Source of the DNA: Burkholderiaceae bacterium
GTDB taxonomy: Bacteria; Pseudomonadota; Gammaproteobacteria; Burkholderiales; Burkholderiaceae
NCBI GenBank assembly: GCA_947459465.1
Contig: CANHDS010000020.1
Location: 1 to 7,542, forward strand
DNA: 7,542 bases
Reading direction: 5' to 3'
Position numbers and translations under genes: made by a program. How positions within the stretch are numbered: position 1 is the stretch's first letter; each line of letters begins with the position of its first letter. The notes beneath the pieces are model-generated. The model was not told where the DNA came from. It did no database searches and saw only the letters and a list, made by a program, of their open reading frames with translations. Positions 1 to 6,193 of this stretch are shown here, piece after piece.

Positions 1-1
1 G

Positions 2-1219
2 CCGAAGTATTTTGCTTATACAGAAAAAATCTGTGCCCATGGCCGCAATGGCAAGGTCGGATGCTCGGCGTGTATTGATGTATGTTCAACCCAGGCAATC
101 CAGTCTGCGTTTAAAGATGGTCAGGGCAGGGTAGAGGTCAATCCTAATCTTTGTATGGGATGCGGCGCCTGTGCTACCGTTTGTCCCTCAGGAGCGATGC
201 GCTATAACTTTCCGAGTGTTGCGTATCAGGGTCGGCAGCTCAAAACGCTTGCACAAACGTACTTGAGCAGTATTGGTAGCTCGAAACCCGGTCAGAATGC
301 CCCAACTTTATTGATTCATAGTCAACAGGCTGGTACCACTCTTTTAGAGAACGTCGGGCGCGCTGCCCGCACAACACCCAAACAAATGATTGGATTACCA
401 GCATTTGTAATTCCATTTGCGGTTGAGCATATTGCATCTACTGGAATTGATTTGTGGTTTGGGGCCATGTCCTATGGTTTTGGCGAGGTTCTTTTACTTT
501 TGAGTGGTGATGAGGATCCTGGATACCGAAGCGCGCTTACCGAGCAGGCAGATCTAGCCAATTCGATTACGCAAGCATTGGGCTATGACTTGCGTGTGCG
601 CTGCATCATGGCTTCCTCAAGCGCGGATGTTAATACCGTCAATCAGGTAATGATTGAGCTACTCACACGTAAATCTCAAAAATTGATGGCGCCGCCAGCT
701 AGCTTCGCTTTGGCGATGCAAAAGCGTGAGACCCTCGAGATGAGCTTGGAACATTTGTTGCAATTTGCGCCACAGGCACTTCCTGCTGAAGGCGTGCCAT
801 TGCCCGCTCACTCACCCTTGGGGGCAATCGTGGTGAATAAAGATGCATGCACGCTTTGCATGTCTTGCGTGGGAGCTTGCCCCGAAGGTGCATTATTGGA
901 TAACCCCGACGAACCGCAACTCTCATTTATTGAAAAGCAATGCGTGCAATGCGGGCTATGTGAGCAAACCTGCCCTGAGCAGGCAATCGCCTTAAGCCCT
1001 CGTTTAAGCTCGATTGAGCAACGAAAGCAAAAGGTTTTACTTAACAAGACCGAACCATTTCATTGCATCAGTTGTGGCAAGGCATTCGGAACTCTTAAGA
1101 TGGTCGAGTTAATGCTTGGCCGGATTGGTACACATCATGCATTTTCTGGTGATGCACTGGATCGCTTGAAAATGTGCAGCGATTGCCGAGTCGTGGACAT
1201 GATGAAAAAAGAACTGTGA
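2..1219 (+). CDS. Polyferredoxin (4Fe-4S binding protein) of formate dehydrogenase locus, 5'-truncated
   Basis: The reading frame is open from the left edge to the TGA at 1217-1219 (405 residues visible), so the true start lies upstream; the ATG at 155 falls inside a ferredoxin motif and is not the start. Visible cysteine motifs, numbered from base 2: C11-x9-C21-x2-C24-x3-C28, then C51-x2-C54-x2-C57-x3-C61-P, then after a cysteine-poor middle part C283-C286-C289-C293-P and C314-C317-C320-C324-P. This would hold up to four [4Fe-4S] clusters. A last module has C355-x2-C358 and C392-x2-C395, more like a metal ribbon. The middle (about 65-280) vaguely resembles an MvhD/HdrA-associated fold, but that is a guess. 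No export signal is visible, though the N-terminus is missing. Proteins of this kind are commonly found beside TorD and fdhA in betaproteobacterial FDH loci. Its role is not established: electron transfer or FDH maturation are both possible. The next gene starts 9 bp downstream, so they are probably co-transcribed. Confidence 0.88.
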   Translation, partial: PKYFAYTEKICAHGRNGKVGCSACIDVCSTQAIQSAFKDGQGRVEVNPNLCMGCGACATVCPSGAMRYNFPSVAYQGRQLKTLAQTYLSSIGSSKPGQNAPTLLIHSQQAGTTLLENVGRAARTTPKQMIGLPAFVIPFAVEHIASTGIDLWFGAMSYGFGEVLLLLSGDEDPGYRSALTEQADLANSITQALGYDLRVRCIMASSSADVNTVNQVMIELLTRKSQKLMAPPASFALAMQKRETLEMSLEHLLQFAPQALPAEGVPLPAHSPLGAIVVNKDACTLCMSCVGACPEGALLDNPDEPQLSFIEKQCVQCGLCEQTCPEQAIALSPRLSSIEQRKQKVLLNKTEPFHCISCGKAFGTLKMVELMLGRIGTHHAFSGDALDRLKMCSDCRVVDMMKKEL

Positions 1220-1228
1220 ACAAAATCC

Positions 1229-1864
1229 ATGAGTGAACCGAATACTCCCGAGAAACCAGAGCTCAGCCAAGAGGGCCTTGTCGAAGACTTAGCGCGCGCT
1301 GATTTATATGGCTTACTTGCCAGTTTATTTTTTCAGCCACCAGACCAAGTATTGCTGGATCAAATTAAGGACTCAGAAAACTCCGTAACCCCTGATAATC
1401 AGGCACCACTGGCCAATGTTTGGACGAATTTGGTCGAAGCAGCCAAACATAGCAAAGCATCGGATTGGAAGGCCGAGTATGACAGTAGTTTTTTAGGGGT
1501 AGGCAAACCCAATGTTTTTTTATATGGCTCCTATTACCTCGCCGGACATTTGCATGAAAAGCCACTCCTGGAGATTAGGCGTTCACTCCAGCAATTTGGG
1601 CTAGAGGCATCTGATTCAGTCTCTGAAACCGAGGATCATATTGCAGCCTTATTCGAGGTCATGCGCTACCTGATTGCCGGGGAGGATGTCGAGGTAGCGA
1701 ATTTGACCAATCAGCGAATATTCTTCAACGATCATATTCGCCCTTGGTATGACGATTTGTGTGATGCAATTGACGCTGATCCGGAAACCCACTTGTATAA
1801 AGCGGTCTCGGCGCTCACCCGAGAGTTTTTAGCCATTGAAAGTCAAAGTTTTGATATGGTTTAG
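1229..1864 (+). CDS. TorD/DmsD-family Tat proofreading chaperone, probably for FdhA
   Basis: This 211-residue, probably all-helical cytoplasmic protein has the usual length of the TorD family, whose members bind Tat signal peptides and hold molybdoenzymes until the cofactor is inserted. Seen in the sequence: an N-terminal helix RADLYGLLASLFFQPPD (23-39), WKAEYDSSFLG (80-90) corresponding to the family's E-x2-Y/F-x2-LF element, an SYYLAGHLHEKPL stretch (about 103-115), and the hallmark EDHIAALFEVMRYL (135-148). The likely client is FdhA, the Tat-exported molybdoenzyme about 420 bp downstream, and possibly the Tat mini-protein between them. It starts 9 bp after the polyferredoxin stop with no recognisable Shine-Dalgarno sequence, so translation is probably coupled to the upstream gene. 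The family call is firm; the client is inferred from position. Confidence 0.88.
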   Translation: MSEPNTPEKPELSQEGLVEDLARADLYGLLASLFFQPPDQVLLDQIKDSENSVTPDNQAPLANVWTNLVEAAKHSKASDWKAEYDSSFLGVGKPNVFLYGSYYLAGHLHEKPLLEIRRSLQQFGLEASDSVSETEDHIAALFEVMRYLIAGEDVEVANLTNQRIFFNDHIRPWYDDLCDAIDADPETHLYKAVSALTREFLAIESQSFDMV

Positions 1865-1884
1865 TCAAATTCAATTGACACCAT
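1856..1884 (+). other. Imperfect hairpin across the end of the chaperone gene
   Basis: ATGGT (1856-1860) can pair with ACCAT (1880-1884), and inside it TCAA (1865-1868) with TTGA (1875-1878), leaving a 6-nt loop. The TAG stop (1862-1864) lies in the internal bulge. No T run follows, so it is not a typical intrinsic terminator. It may be an mRNA-end or processing structure, or chance in AT-rich DNA. Confidence 0.25.
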
Positions 1885-2005
1885 AGTTTCGGTATTTAAG
1901 GGTAAATCCTAGCCAAAAAACATGCAAAAACTTACATAAATGATTTAGTTCTTCTAAACTAAGGAAGTAGAAATACAACAACTATATTCGTATAAAGGAA
2001 TATTT
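1865..2005. other. AT-rich spacer between chaperone and Tat mini-protein genes
   Basis: This 141-bp gap is by far the longest in a locus whose other genes are separated by 60 bp or less, so it is the natural place for a second promoter. It contains an isolated TTGACA (1875-1880) without a -10 at proper spacing, a TATATT (1983-1988) without a good -35, and an inverted repeat at 1945-1962. A good ribosome binding site, AAAGGAA (1994-2000), sits 5-6 nt before the next ATG. No coding sequence is apparent. I cannot name a promoter with confidence. Confidence 0.4.
1945..1962. promoter_or_regulatory. Inverted repeat TTAGTT-N6-AACTAA, possible operator
   Basis: Two perfect 6-bp arms, TTAGTT (1945-1950) and AACTAA (1957-1962), are separated by 6 bp, which puts the arm centres about 12 bp apart. 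The repeat lies 44 bp before the ATG of the Tat mini-protein, in the longest intergenic gap of the locus. It could be an operator or a weak RNA hairpin; no T run follows. It does not match the FNR consensus. With AT-only outer positions, chance occurrence is quite possible. Confidence 0.25.
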
Positions 2006-2224
2006 ATGGACAGCAAAAAACCAGAAGCAAATGAAAAAACGAAATCATCGCGTCGCACGTTTTTCATCGGGGCGGGAGTCACGGTTGGCGCAGCTGCGGT
2101 TGCTTCCCAAACACCATTAGGGCAAGCCGTTGTTCAAAATGTTGCTGAGGCGGTCACTACTAAGCCAGATGGCTACCACCTCACTGCCCACATTAAGAAG
2201 TATTACCAAACAACGCTTATTTAA
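2006..2224 (+). CDS. Formate dehydrogenase region Tat-target mini-protein
   Basis: This 72-residue protein has a charged N-terminus (1-15), a twin-arginine motif SRRTFF (15-20) and a hydrophobic Ala/Gly/Val stretch (21-37), followed by a short tail ending GYHLTAHIKKYYQTTLI (56-72). Very small size, an RR motif near the start and a conserved KYY-x-T tail next to fdhA are what define the TIGR02811-type family ('formate dehydrogenase region TAT target'), which has no assigned function. The start is supported by AAAGGAA at 1994-2000. The RR segment may be cleaved, leaving a peptide of about 35 residues, or remain as a membrane anchor with a periplasmic tail. It may be a small subunit or export partner of the FDH complex; this is inference from conserved neighbourhood. 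Its stop codon lies inside a terminator-like hairpin. Confidence 0.87.
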   Translation: MDSKKPEANEKTKSSRRTFFIGAGVTVGAAAVASQTPLGQAVVQNVAEAVTTKPDGYHLTAHIKKYYQTTLI

Positions 2225-2239
2225 TCGAGCGTTTTTTTT
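2212..2239 (+). terminator. Terminator-like hairpin with T8 tract enclosing a stop codon (possible attenuator)
   Basis: AACGCT (2212-2217) pairs perfectly with AGCGTT (2228-2233), with a 10-nt loop (or 8 nt plus a U-G wobble pair), followed directly by eight T (2232-2239, the first two within the stem). The TAA of the Tat mini-protein (2222-2224) is in the loop. The stem has only three G-C pairs, so it is a weak terminator. Because fdhA follows 45 bp downstream with no clear promoter of its own, partial termination or attenuation is more likely than a full operon end. Confidence 0.5.
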
Positions 2240-2272
2240 GAACTAGATAAACACTTTTAATTCGCATATCGC

Positions 2273-2277
2273 AGGAG
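2273..2277 (+). promoter_or_regulatory. Ribosome binding site fixing the fdhA start
   Basis: AGGAG ends 7 nt before the ATG at 2285. The internal ATG at 2381 (Met33), which directly precedes the RR motif and could tempt a shorter gene call, has no Shine-Dalgarno sequence upstream. This favours the long N-terminus. Confidence 0.75.
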
Positions 2278-2284
2278 TCTCACC

Positions 2285-5263
2285 ATGAGCCTAACTCGCA
2301 AATCCACCTCAGCCTCTAGCCGGGTTCCATCCCAATTAATTGGTAGTCTCTCGCGCGGTCTGCGTGCAGCGGTTCCCACCATGGATCGTCGAACATTCCT
2401 AAAGCGTTCTGGTATCGGCGTCGGCGCTGGTATTGCTGCCACTCAATTAAACATGCTGCAAAAAGCCAATGCAGCTGATACCAAAGCAATGCTTGATGGT
2501 AAAGGCAAGATTGAGGTTAAACGTACCGTTTGTTCACACTGCTCAGTAGGATGTTCATTTGATGCCACCGTTGAAAACGGGGTCTGGGTTCGTCAAGACC
2601 CCGTATTTGAATCCCCCATTAACATGGGTGGCGCTTGTGCGAAGGGCGCAGCGTTACGCGAACACGGTCATGGCGACTACCGTTTACGGACCCCCATGAA
2701 ACTGGTTGATGGTAAGTACCAAAAAATTTCTTGGGACCAGGCGCTTGATGAGATTACAGCTAAGATGAAGGATCTGCGGACAAAGTTCACCCCTGATTCC
2801 ATCTTCTTCATCGGTTCTTCAAAGTACAACAACGAGCAAGCCTATTTGCTTCGTAAGTTTGTATCGTTCTACGGTACCAACAATACCGATCACCAAGCAC
2901 GTATTTGCCATTCCACCACGGTTGCGGGTGTTGCAAATACCTGGGGCTATGGTGCGATGACCAATAGCTACAACGACATGATGAATTCAAAGGCAGCCAT
3001 CTATATTGGCTCGAACGCTGCTGAAGCTCATCCAGTCTCGATGTTGCATATGCTGCACGCTAAAGAAAATGGCTGCAAAGTAATCGTGGTCGATCCACGC
3101 TACACCCGCACCGCAGCGAAATCGGATCAGTACGTACGGATCCGTTCAGGTACCGATATCCCGTTCCTCTTCGGCGTTCTCTATCACATCTTCCAAAACG
3201 GTTGGGAAGATAAAAAGTACATCAATGATCGCGTCTTTGGTATGGACGATATTCGTAAAGAGGTCATGGAAAAATGGACTCCAGCGAATGTGCAAGAGGC
3301 TTGCGGCGTACCAGAAGCTCAAGTTAAGAAAGTTGCAGAAACCTTGGCTAAGAATCGTCCTGGAACCATTGTTTGGTGTATGGGACAAACACAGCATACC
3401 ATCGGCAATGCGATGGTACGCGCGTCTTGCATCCTGCAATTAGCCCTCGGCAATATTGGAGTCTCTGGTGGTGGTGCCAACATCTTCCGTGGTCACGATA
3501 ACGTTCAAGGTGCTACTGACGTAGGTCCAAACCCCGATTCTTTGCCAGGCTACTATGGCCTTGCTGCTGGTTCTTGGAAACATTACGCTGCTGTATGGGG
3601 CGTTGACTACGATTGGATTAAGGGCCGTTATGCGCCCGACATGATGGAGAAGTCAGGAACAACCGTTTCCCGTTGGGTCGACGCTGTTCTTGAAAAAGAC
3701 GATATGGTGGATCAAGCCACCGCCGTCAAAGGTGTGTTCTTCTGGGGTCATGCACCAAACTCTCAAACCCGTGGCTTGGATATGAAGCGCGCCATGGATA
3801 AATTGGATCTGTTAGTGGTGGTTGATCCTTATCCAAGTGCCACTGCGGCGATGGCCGCTATGCCACCCGCACCAGGCGATAGCGTCAATAAAAACCGTGC
3901 GGTTTATTTGTTACCAACCACCACTCAGTTTGAGTGCGCTGGTTCCGTGACCGCATCGAATCGTTCGATCCAGTGGCGTGAGAAGGTGATTGATCCACTC
4001 TTTGAGTCGGTACCTGACCATGTGCTCATGCAGGCGTTTGCCGATCGTTTGGGTTTTGGCAAAGAACTCTCGAAGAACTTCAAGATGCTTGATTCCAAGT
4101 TTGCAGGTAAGAACTGGAAAGAGCCTGAGATTGAGTCGATCTTGCGTGAAATTAATCAAGCCGTGTGGACCATTGGCTACACCGGCCATACCCCAGAGCG
4201 CCTGAAGGCTCATATGCGGATGATGAGCGTGTTTGATCCGAAGACACTGCGTTCACGTGGTGGAAAAGATCCGGTAACTGGCTACGATACTGCAGGTGAT
4301 TACTTTGGATTGCCATGGCCTTGCTACGGCAATGCAGCCCTTAAGCATCCTGGTTCACCCAATCTGTATGACACCAGTAAGCACGTGATGGATGGTGGAG
4401 GCAATTTCCGTGCCAACTTTGGTGTTGAGCGCGATGGTAAGTCGTTGCTAGCAGCCGACGGTTCATTCTCGAAGGGTGCTGATATTAAGACCGGCTACCC
4501 CGAGGTTGATCATGTGATGTTGAAAAAACTCGGTTGGTGGAATGAATTAACCGAGGATGAGAAAAAAGCGGCTGAAGGTAAAAACTGGAAGACCGACCTC
4601 TCCGGTGGAATTATTCGTGTCACCATGAAAAACCACGGTTGCCATCCATTTGGTAATGCGAAGGCTCGTGCAGTGGTCTGGAACTTCCCGGATGCTATTC
4701 CAATTCATCGCGAACCCTTGTATTCCACATTGCCAGCGATGGTTGCAAAGTATCCAACTCACGACGATATGAAGACTTTCTGGAGGATGCCAACACTCTT
4801 TAAGACTGTTCAAGAGAAAAATATCGCCGATAAGTTGTATGAAAAGTTCCCAATTATTCTGACCTCTGGTCGTTTAGTTGAATATGAGGGCGGTGGAGAG
4901 GAGACGCGTTCAAACCCATGGCTCGCAGAGTTGCAGCAAGAGAACTTTGTGGAAATTAATCCAAGTGCTGCAGCGCGGCGTGGAATTAAGAACTGGGACT
5001 TTGTTTGGGTGAAATCGCCCACTGGTGCCAAGATCAAAGTTCGTGCTTTGGTAACTGAGCGTGTTGCTGCAGATACCGCATTCGTACCGTTCCATTTCTC
5101 TGGATGGTGGGAGGGCAAGGATCTGCTCGACTTTTATCCAAAAGGTGCTTATCCAGTCGTGCGTGGTGAGGCTGTGAATACTGCCACAACCTATGGATAT
5201 GACCGCATCACGATGATGCAAGAAACCAAGACCACGATCTGTCAGATCGAAAAGGCCGCTTAA
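2285..5263 (+). CDS. fdhA: Formate dehydrogenase alpha (catalytic) subunit, Mo/W-bis-MGD, Cys type, Tat-exported
   Basis: This 992-residue subunit oxidises formate to CO2 at a molybdenum or tungsten bis-MGD centre; it should act in the periplasm. The Tat signal is DRRTFLKRSG (34-43) with a hydrophobic stretch to about 60 and a likely cleavage site after A61-N62-A63. The proximal [4Fe-4S] ligands are C83, C86, C90 and C118, and K120 sits two residues after the last one, like the electron-relay Lys44 of E. coli FdhH. The active site is C208-H209 in RICHSTTVA; Cys replaces the selenocysteine of E. coli FDHs. R402 in the FRGHDNVQGATDVG element lies 194 residues after C208, as Arg333 does after Sec140 in FdhH. 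The molybdopterin dinucleotide-binding domain is at about 855-985, from ILTSGRLVEYEGGG onward. Length is close to E. coli FdnG/FdoG, and the frame is intact. It is followed 28 bp later by the beta subunit. Mo versus W cannot be decided from sequence. Confidence 0.96.
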   Translation: MSLTRKSTSASSRVPSQLIGSLSRGLRAAVPTMDRRTFLKRSGIGVGAGIAATQLNMLQKANAADTKAMLDGKGKIEVKRTVCSHCSVGCSFDATVENGVWVRQDPVFESPINMGGACAKGAALREHGHGDYRLRTPMKLVDGKYQKISWDQALDEITAKMKDLRTKFTPDSIFFIGSSKYNNEQAYLLRKFVSFYGTNNTDHQARICHSTTVAGVANTWGYGAMTNSYNDMMNSKAAIYIGSNAAEAHPVSMLHMLHAKENGCKVIVVDPRYTRTAAKSDQYVRIRSGTDIPFLFGVLYHIFQNGWEDKKYINDRVFGMDDIRKEVMEKWTPANVQEACGVPEAQVKKVAETLAKNRPGTIVWCMGQTQHTIGNAMVRASCILQLALGNIGVSGGGANIFRGHDNVQGATDVGPNPDSLPGYYGLAAGSWKHYAAVWGVDYDWIKGRYAPDMMEKSGTTVSRWVDAVLEKDDMVDQATAVKGVFFWGHAPNSQTRGLDMKRAMDKLDLLVVVDPYPSATAAMAAMPPAPGDSVNKNRAVYLLPTTTQFECAGSVTASNRSIQWREKVIDPLFESVPDHVLMQAFADRLGFGKELSKNFKMLDSKFAGKNWKEPEIESILREINQAVWTIGYTGHTPERLKAHMRMMSVFDPKTLRSRGGKDPVTGYDTAGDYFGLPWPCYGNAALKHPGSPNLYDTSKHVMDGGGNFRANFGVERDGKSLLAADGSFSKGADIKTGYPEVDHVMLKKLGWWNELTEDEKKAAEGKNWKTDLSGGIIRVTMKNHGCHPFGNAKARAVVWNFPDAIPIHREPLYSTLPAMVAKYPTHDDMKTFWRMPTLFKTVQEKNIADKLYEKFPIILTSGRLVEYEGGGEETRSNPWLAELQQENFVEINPSAAARRGIKNWDFVWVKSPTGAKIKVRALVTERVAADTAFVPFHFSGWWEGKDLLDFYPKGAYPVVRGEAVNTATTYGYDRITMMQETKTTICQIEKAA

Positions 5264-5291
5264 CTAACACCGCATAGTCAGGAGATCAAAT

Positions 5292-5942
5292 ATGGCAAGA
5301 ATGAAATTTATCTGCGACGCAGAACGGTGTATTGAATGCAACGGTTGCGTCACTGCATGTAAGAATGAGAATGAGGTTCCATGGGGCGTTAATCGTCGAC
5401 GGGTTGTAACGATTAATGACGGTATTGTTGGGGCTGAGAAATCCATCTCGGTGGCATGTATGCATTGTGCGGATGCACCGTGCATGGCAGTTTGCCCGGT
5501 AGATTGCTTCTATCGCACCGACGAAGGCGTGGTTCTCCATAATAAGGACACTTGCATTGGCTGTGGCTATTGCTCGTATGCCTGCCCATTTGGCGCACCC
5601 CAGTTCCCAAGCTCTGGCACATTTGGCTTACGCGGAAAGATGGATAAGTGCACCTTCTGTAGTGGCGGCCCCGAGAAAAACGGTAGCGTCGCTGAATTCG
5701 AGAAGTATGGCCGTAACCGCCTCGCTGAAGGTAAGTTGCCCCTATGTGCTGAGCTTTGCTCAACCAAAGCACTGATTGGCGGTGATGGTGATGTGATTGC
5801 CGATGTATTCCGCACCCGTGTGGTCAAGCGGATGGCTGCTGGTAAGAATGCAGGGGCCGATGTATTTGGCTGGGCGACGGCTTATGGTAAGCCCAATGCA
5901 CCAGCTCCCGCTGCTAAGCCTGCTGCTGGAGGTAAATCATGA
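5292..5942 (+). CDS. fdh3B: Formate dehydrogenase FDH3-type beta subunit, four [4Fe-4S] clusters
   Basis: This 216-residue electron-transfer subunit would pass electrons from FdhA to the cytochrome b subunit. Sixteen cysteines form four ferredoxin-like groups: C13/C16/C19/C23, C56/C59/C64/C68, C88/C91/C94/C98, and C120/C123/C152/C156, as in the DmsB/FdnH superfamily. There is no signal peptide, so it is probably carried through the Tat system bound to FdhA. It is shorter than E. coli FdnH/FdoH (about 300 residues) and has no C-terminal membrane helix; instead it ends in an Ala/Pro/Lys tail (about 199-216). That size and architecture fit the FDH3 beta family. AGGAGA (5280-5285) lies 6 nt before the ATG. 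Its TGA overlaps the ATG of the lipoprotein gene. Confidence 0.94.
   Translation: MARMKFICDAERCIECNGCVTACKNENEVPWGVNRRRVVTINDGIVGAEKSISVACMHCADAPCMAVCPVDCFYRTDEGVVLHNKDTCIGCGYCSYACPFGAPQFPSSGTFGLRGKMDKCTFCSGGPEKNGSVAEFEKYGRNRLAEGKLPLCAELCSTKALIGGDGDVIADVFRTRVVKRMAAGKNAGADVFGWATAYGKPNAPAPAAKPAAGGKS
5928..5932 (+). promoter_or_regulatory. Ribosome binding site of the lipoprotein gene, inside the beta-subunit gene
   Basis: GGAGG ends 6 nt before the ATG at 5939 and is read within the last codons of the beta subunit (Gly-Gly). With the ATGA stop/start overlap it supports coupled translation and argues that the small downstream frame is a real gene. Confidence 0.7.
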
Positions 5943-6166
5943 AATTAGCCCTGACTGGCGCCTTAGTTGCAGCCTCACTTTTAGTGGCGGGTTGCAACGA
6001 GGCGGCCGTTGGTACTTCAGCATCTAAGCGGCCCGATATTGCACCCTATATGGGAGCTGATAACGGGTTTATGGCTAAAGGCTGGAAACCAGGCGATCAA
6101 GCAAGTTGGAATGCCGAAATTACCAAGCGTAATCAACTTCAGTCTGAGTACAGCCGAATCAAATAA
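5939..6166 (+). CDS. Small lipoprotein of the formate dehydrogenase operon, function unknown
   Basis: This 75-residue protein begins with a short signal peptide and a clear lipobox, V16-A17-G18-C19 in SLLVAGCNEA. After processing, a lipidated mature protein of 57 residues would remain. Residue +2 is Asn, not Asp, so outer-membrane sorting by Lol would be expected; this is a rule-based inference. The mature part is polar, with GWKPGDQASWNAEI (48-61) and a basic/aromatic end, RNQLQSEYSRIK (64-75). It has no cysteine other than C19 and no cofactor motif. It overlaps the beta gene by ATGA (5939-5942) and has a strong internal ribosome binding site, so it should be made together with FdhB. The position between beta and gamma suggests a periplasmic accessory subunit or anchor. 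I do not recognise a named family. Confidence 0.8.
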   Translation: MKLALTGALVAASLLVAGCNEAAVGTSASKRPDIAPYMGADNGFMAKGWKPGDQASWNAEITKRNQLQSEYSRIK

Positions 6167-6193
6167 GAATTAAAACAATTTGGGGATAATCCA

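Noticed and set aside
1217..1231. Polyferredoxin and chaperone are in the same frame, so reading through the TGA would give a fusion
   Set aside because: Two adjacent genes share a frame one time in three by chance, and both proteins look complete at this junction. There is no sign of a recoding signal.
1875..1880. Perfect -35-like TTGACA downstream of the chaperone gene
   Set aside because: No acceptable -10 hexamer is present 15-19 bp downstream (the sequence there is ATTTAAGGGT), and the hexamer is part of a local hairpin. Not called as a promoter.
2238..2262. TTGAAC and TTTAAT as a promoter for fdhA
   Set aside because: The spacer is only 12 bp and the TTGAAC overlaps the T tract of the hairpin; the pair is not a plausible sigma-70 promoter.
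2900..2915. Selenocysteine at the FDH active site
   Set aside because: The codon at 2906-2908 is TGC (Cys208), not TGA, and the frame runs uninterrupted.
3911..5221. Several open frames of about 90-100 codons on the minus strand inside fdhA
   Set aside because: They are shadows of a highly conserved coding sequence, show no protein family signature and lack ribosome binding sites.
5413..5772. 119-codon minus-strand open frame inside the beta-subunit gene
   Set aside because: It lies fully opposite a gene whose cysteine pattern fixes the true frame; the antisense product is rich in Arg/His/Ser with no recognisable domain.
5797..6027. Plus-strand frame spanning the junction of beta subunit and lipoprotein genes
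   Set aside because: It is out of frame with both supported genes, has no ribosome binding site, and competes with the ATGA-coupled pair that has one.
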